A stretch of 64,000 bases of DNA from JBGAJN01 sp044224905 (GTDB lineage Bacteria > Verrucomicrobiota > Verrucomicrobiia > Limisphaerales > JBGAJN01). Position numbers and translations under genes: made by a program. How positions within the stretch are numbered: position 1 is the stretch's first letter; every line of letters starts with the position of its first letter. This document shows positions 63,353 to 64,000 of the stretch, one piece after another. The notes under the pieces are model-generated. The model saw only the letters and a list, made by a program, of their open reading frames with translations, ran no database searches and had not been told where the DNA came from. The stretch is taken from the NCBI GenBank assembly GCA_044224905.1, contig JBGAJN010000001.1, positions 1,240,001 through 1,304,000 of the forward strand, given 5' to 3'.

Positions 63353-64000
63353 ATGAACCCAAAAGCCTCGCCCGCTTCGTGCCCTGATTGCGCCGGGATC
63401 AATCGTCGGCAATTTCTTCAAACTTCACTCAAAGGCGCTACCGTCCTCGCTGCTTCACCGCTGATCGTACCGCGCGCGTTCGCTGCACCGACGCCGCAGT
63501 CGAAGTCCGAAACGCTCTCCGCGCAGTTTTTCAAAACCCTCACCGAGAAGCAGCGCGCGGCTGTGTGTTTTCCGTTCGATCACGAGCTGCGTTCCTGTGT
63601 GGACAACAACTGGCACATCACCAAGCCCACGCTCGCCAACTTTTTCACGCCGGATCAGCAGGCGATGGTGAAGGATATTTTCCGCAGTCTCCACAGCCCT
63701 GAGTACGCCGAGACCGTTTTGAAACAGGTCGAACACGATAGCGGCAAGGCGGGTTTCAATGGTGGCACCTCCGTTGCGTTCTTTGGTGAACCCGGCTCCG
63801 GCGAGTTCGAGTTCGTTATCACGGGCCGGCATTGCACGCGGCGCTGCGATGGCGACAGCGTGACGGGCGCTGCGTTCGGCGGACCGATCTTCTACGGCCA
63901 CGCGGCGCAGGGTTTCAATGAAAAGCCCGATCATCCCGGCAACGCCTACTGGTATCAGGCCAAGCGCGCGAACGAAGTCTTCCAAGCGCTCAGCGGCAAG
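63353..64000 (+). CDS. Tat-exported protein of unknown function (possibly DUF3500-like), cut by the right edge
   Basis: The frame from ATG 63353 stays open to the end of the window (216 codons), so the C-terminus is missing. A twin-arginine signal (CAGINRRQFLQTSLKGATVLAAS, cleaved near AFA) starts the protein. The mature part has TEKQRAAVCFPFDHE, FTPDQQAMVKDIFRSL and a FGEPGSGEFEFVITGRH block, which recall DUF3500. I am not certain of that assignment. It is transcribed away from the KAP gene across a 146 bp gap that should hold both promoters. Confidence 0.65.
   Translation, partial: MNPKASPASCPDCAGINRRQFLQTSLKGATVLAASPLIVPRAFAAPTPQSKSETLSAQFFKTLTEKQRAAVCFPFDHELRSCVDNNWHITKPTLANFFTPDQQAMVKDIFRSLHSPEYAETVLKQVEHDSGKAGFNGGTSVAFFGEPGSGEFEFVITGRHCTRRCDGDSVTGAAFGGPIFYGHAAQGFNEKPDHPGNAYWYQAKRANEVFQALSGK

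Noticed and set aside
1..64000. A mobile element or genomic island
   Set aside because: I see no integrase, transposase, terminal repeats, tRNA attachment site or sharp composition change; most genes look vertically typical of the lineage.

Overview
The window reads as one contiguous stretch of a chromosome from the PVC superphylum, most probably a Verrucomicrobiota member (my inference is a soil or freshwater Limisphaerales/Pedosphaera-like lineage). The reasons are three very large exported proteins with the PVC-type dehydrogenase propeller (two of them ending in a C-x-x-C-H heme domain), a DUF1501/DUF1800 pair, a DUF1080 (3-keto-disaccharide hydrolase) protein, a Trp/FYR-type C-terminal module on unrelated exported proteins, and many Sec, Tat and lipoprotein signals. 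Base composition looks uniformly moderately GC-rich. I see no rRNA, tRNA, CRISPR array, integrase or transposase, and no gene-free stretch longer than about 220 bp.

Layout. 1-14.4 kb: a lipoprotein cut by the left edge, a VanZ-like/ComEC-like pair, a DUF4197 protein, a PVC heme-binding protein, a serine hydrolase, a redoxin-cytochrome-copper monooxygenase fusion, a propeller protein and an SGNH-like hydrolase. 14.4-19.9 kb: a four-gene leftward operon for a MacAB-TolC-like tripartite exporter. 20.1-27.6 kb: housekeeping genes (TPR proteins, mtnA, DUF362, cvpA-like, dnaG, a GIY-YIG-like protein). 27.6-37.7 kb: a sugar-hydrolase-like protein, an exported carbonic anhydrase, a two-gene C-x-x-C/outer-membrane cassette, proA, an ATP-grasp-like protein, marC, and dapA next to a DapF homologue lacking both catalytic cysteines. 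37.7-50.7 kb: three giant exported proteins on the minus strand. 50.9-58.9 kb: an aldehyde dehydrogenase homologue, the DUF1501/DUF1800 pair, an iron alcohol dehydrogenase, a guanine deaminase-like enzyme and an acetyltransferase. 59.0-64.0 kb: a GAF protein, a YCF48-propeller/KAP-NTPase fusion and a Tat-exported protein cut by the right edge.

How the genes fit together. Most of the window is an envelope and periplasm programme: polymer binding (lectin, LamG and Ig modules), polymer or sugar turnover (DUF1080, deacetylase-like and SGNH domains), periplasmic redox chemistry (heme domains, copper monooxygenase) and efflux. Primary metabolism is interleaved: proline (proA), lysine/peptidoglycan (dapA, dapF), methionine salvage (mtnA), purine deamination and replication (dnaG).

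No complete new multi-gene system is unambiguous. The most unusual items are single proteins: the YCF48-KAP NTPase, the cysteine-less DapF, the ComEC whose metallo-hydrolase tail has lost its metal motifs, and the chimeric deacetylase/FG-GAP/dehydrogenase/cytochrome protein. Several starts were moved inward from the longest frame, to an ATG or GTG that sits in front of a credible signal peptide or conserved domain.
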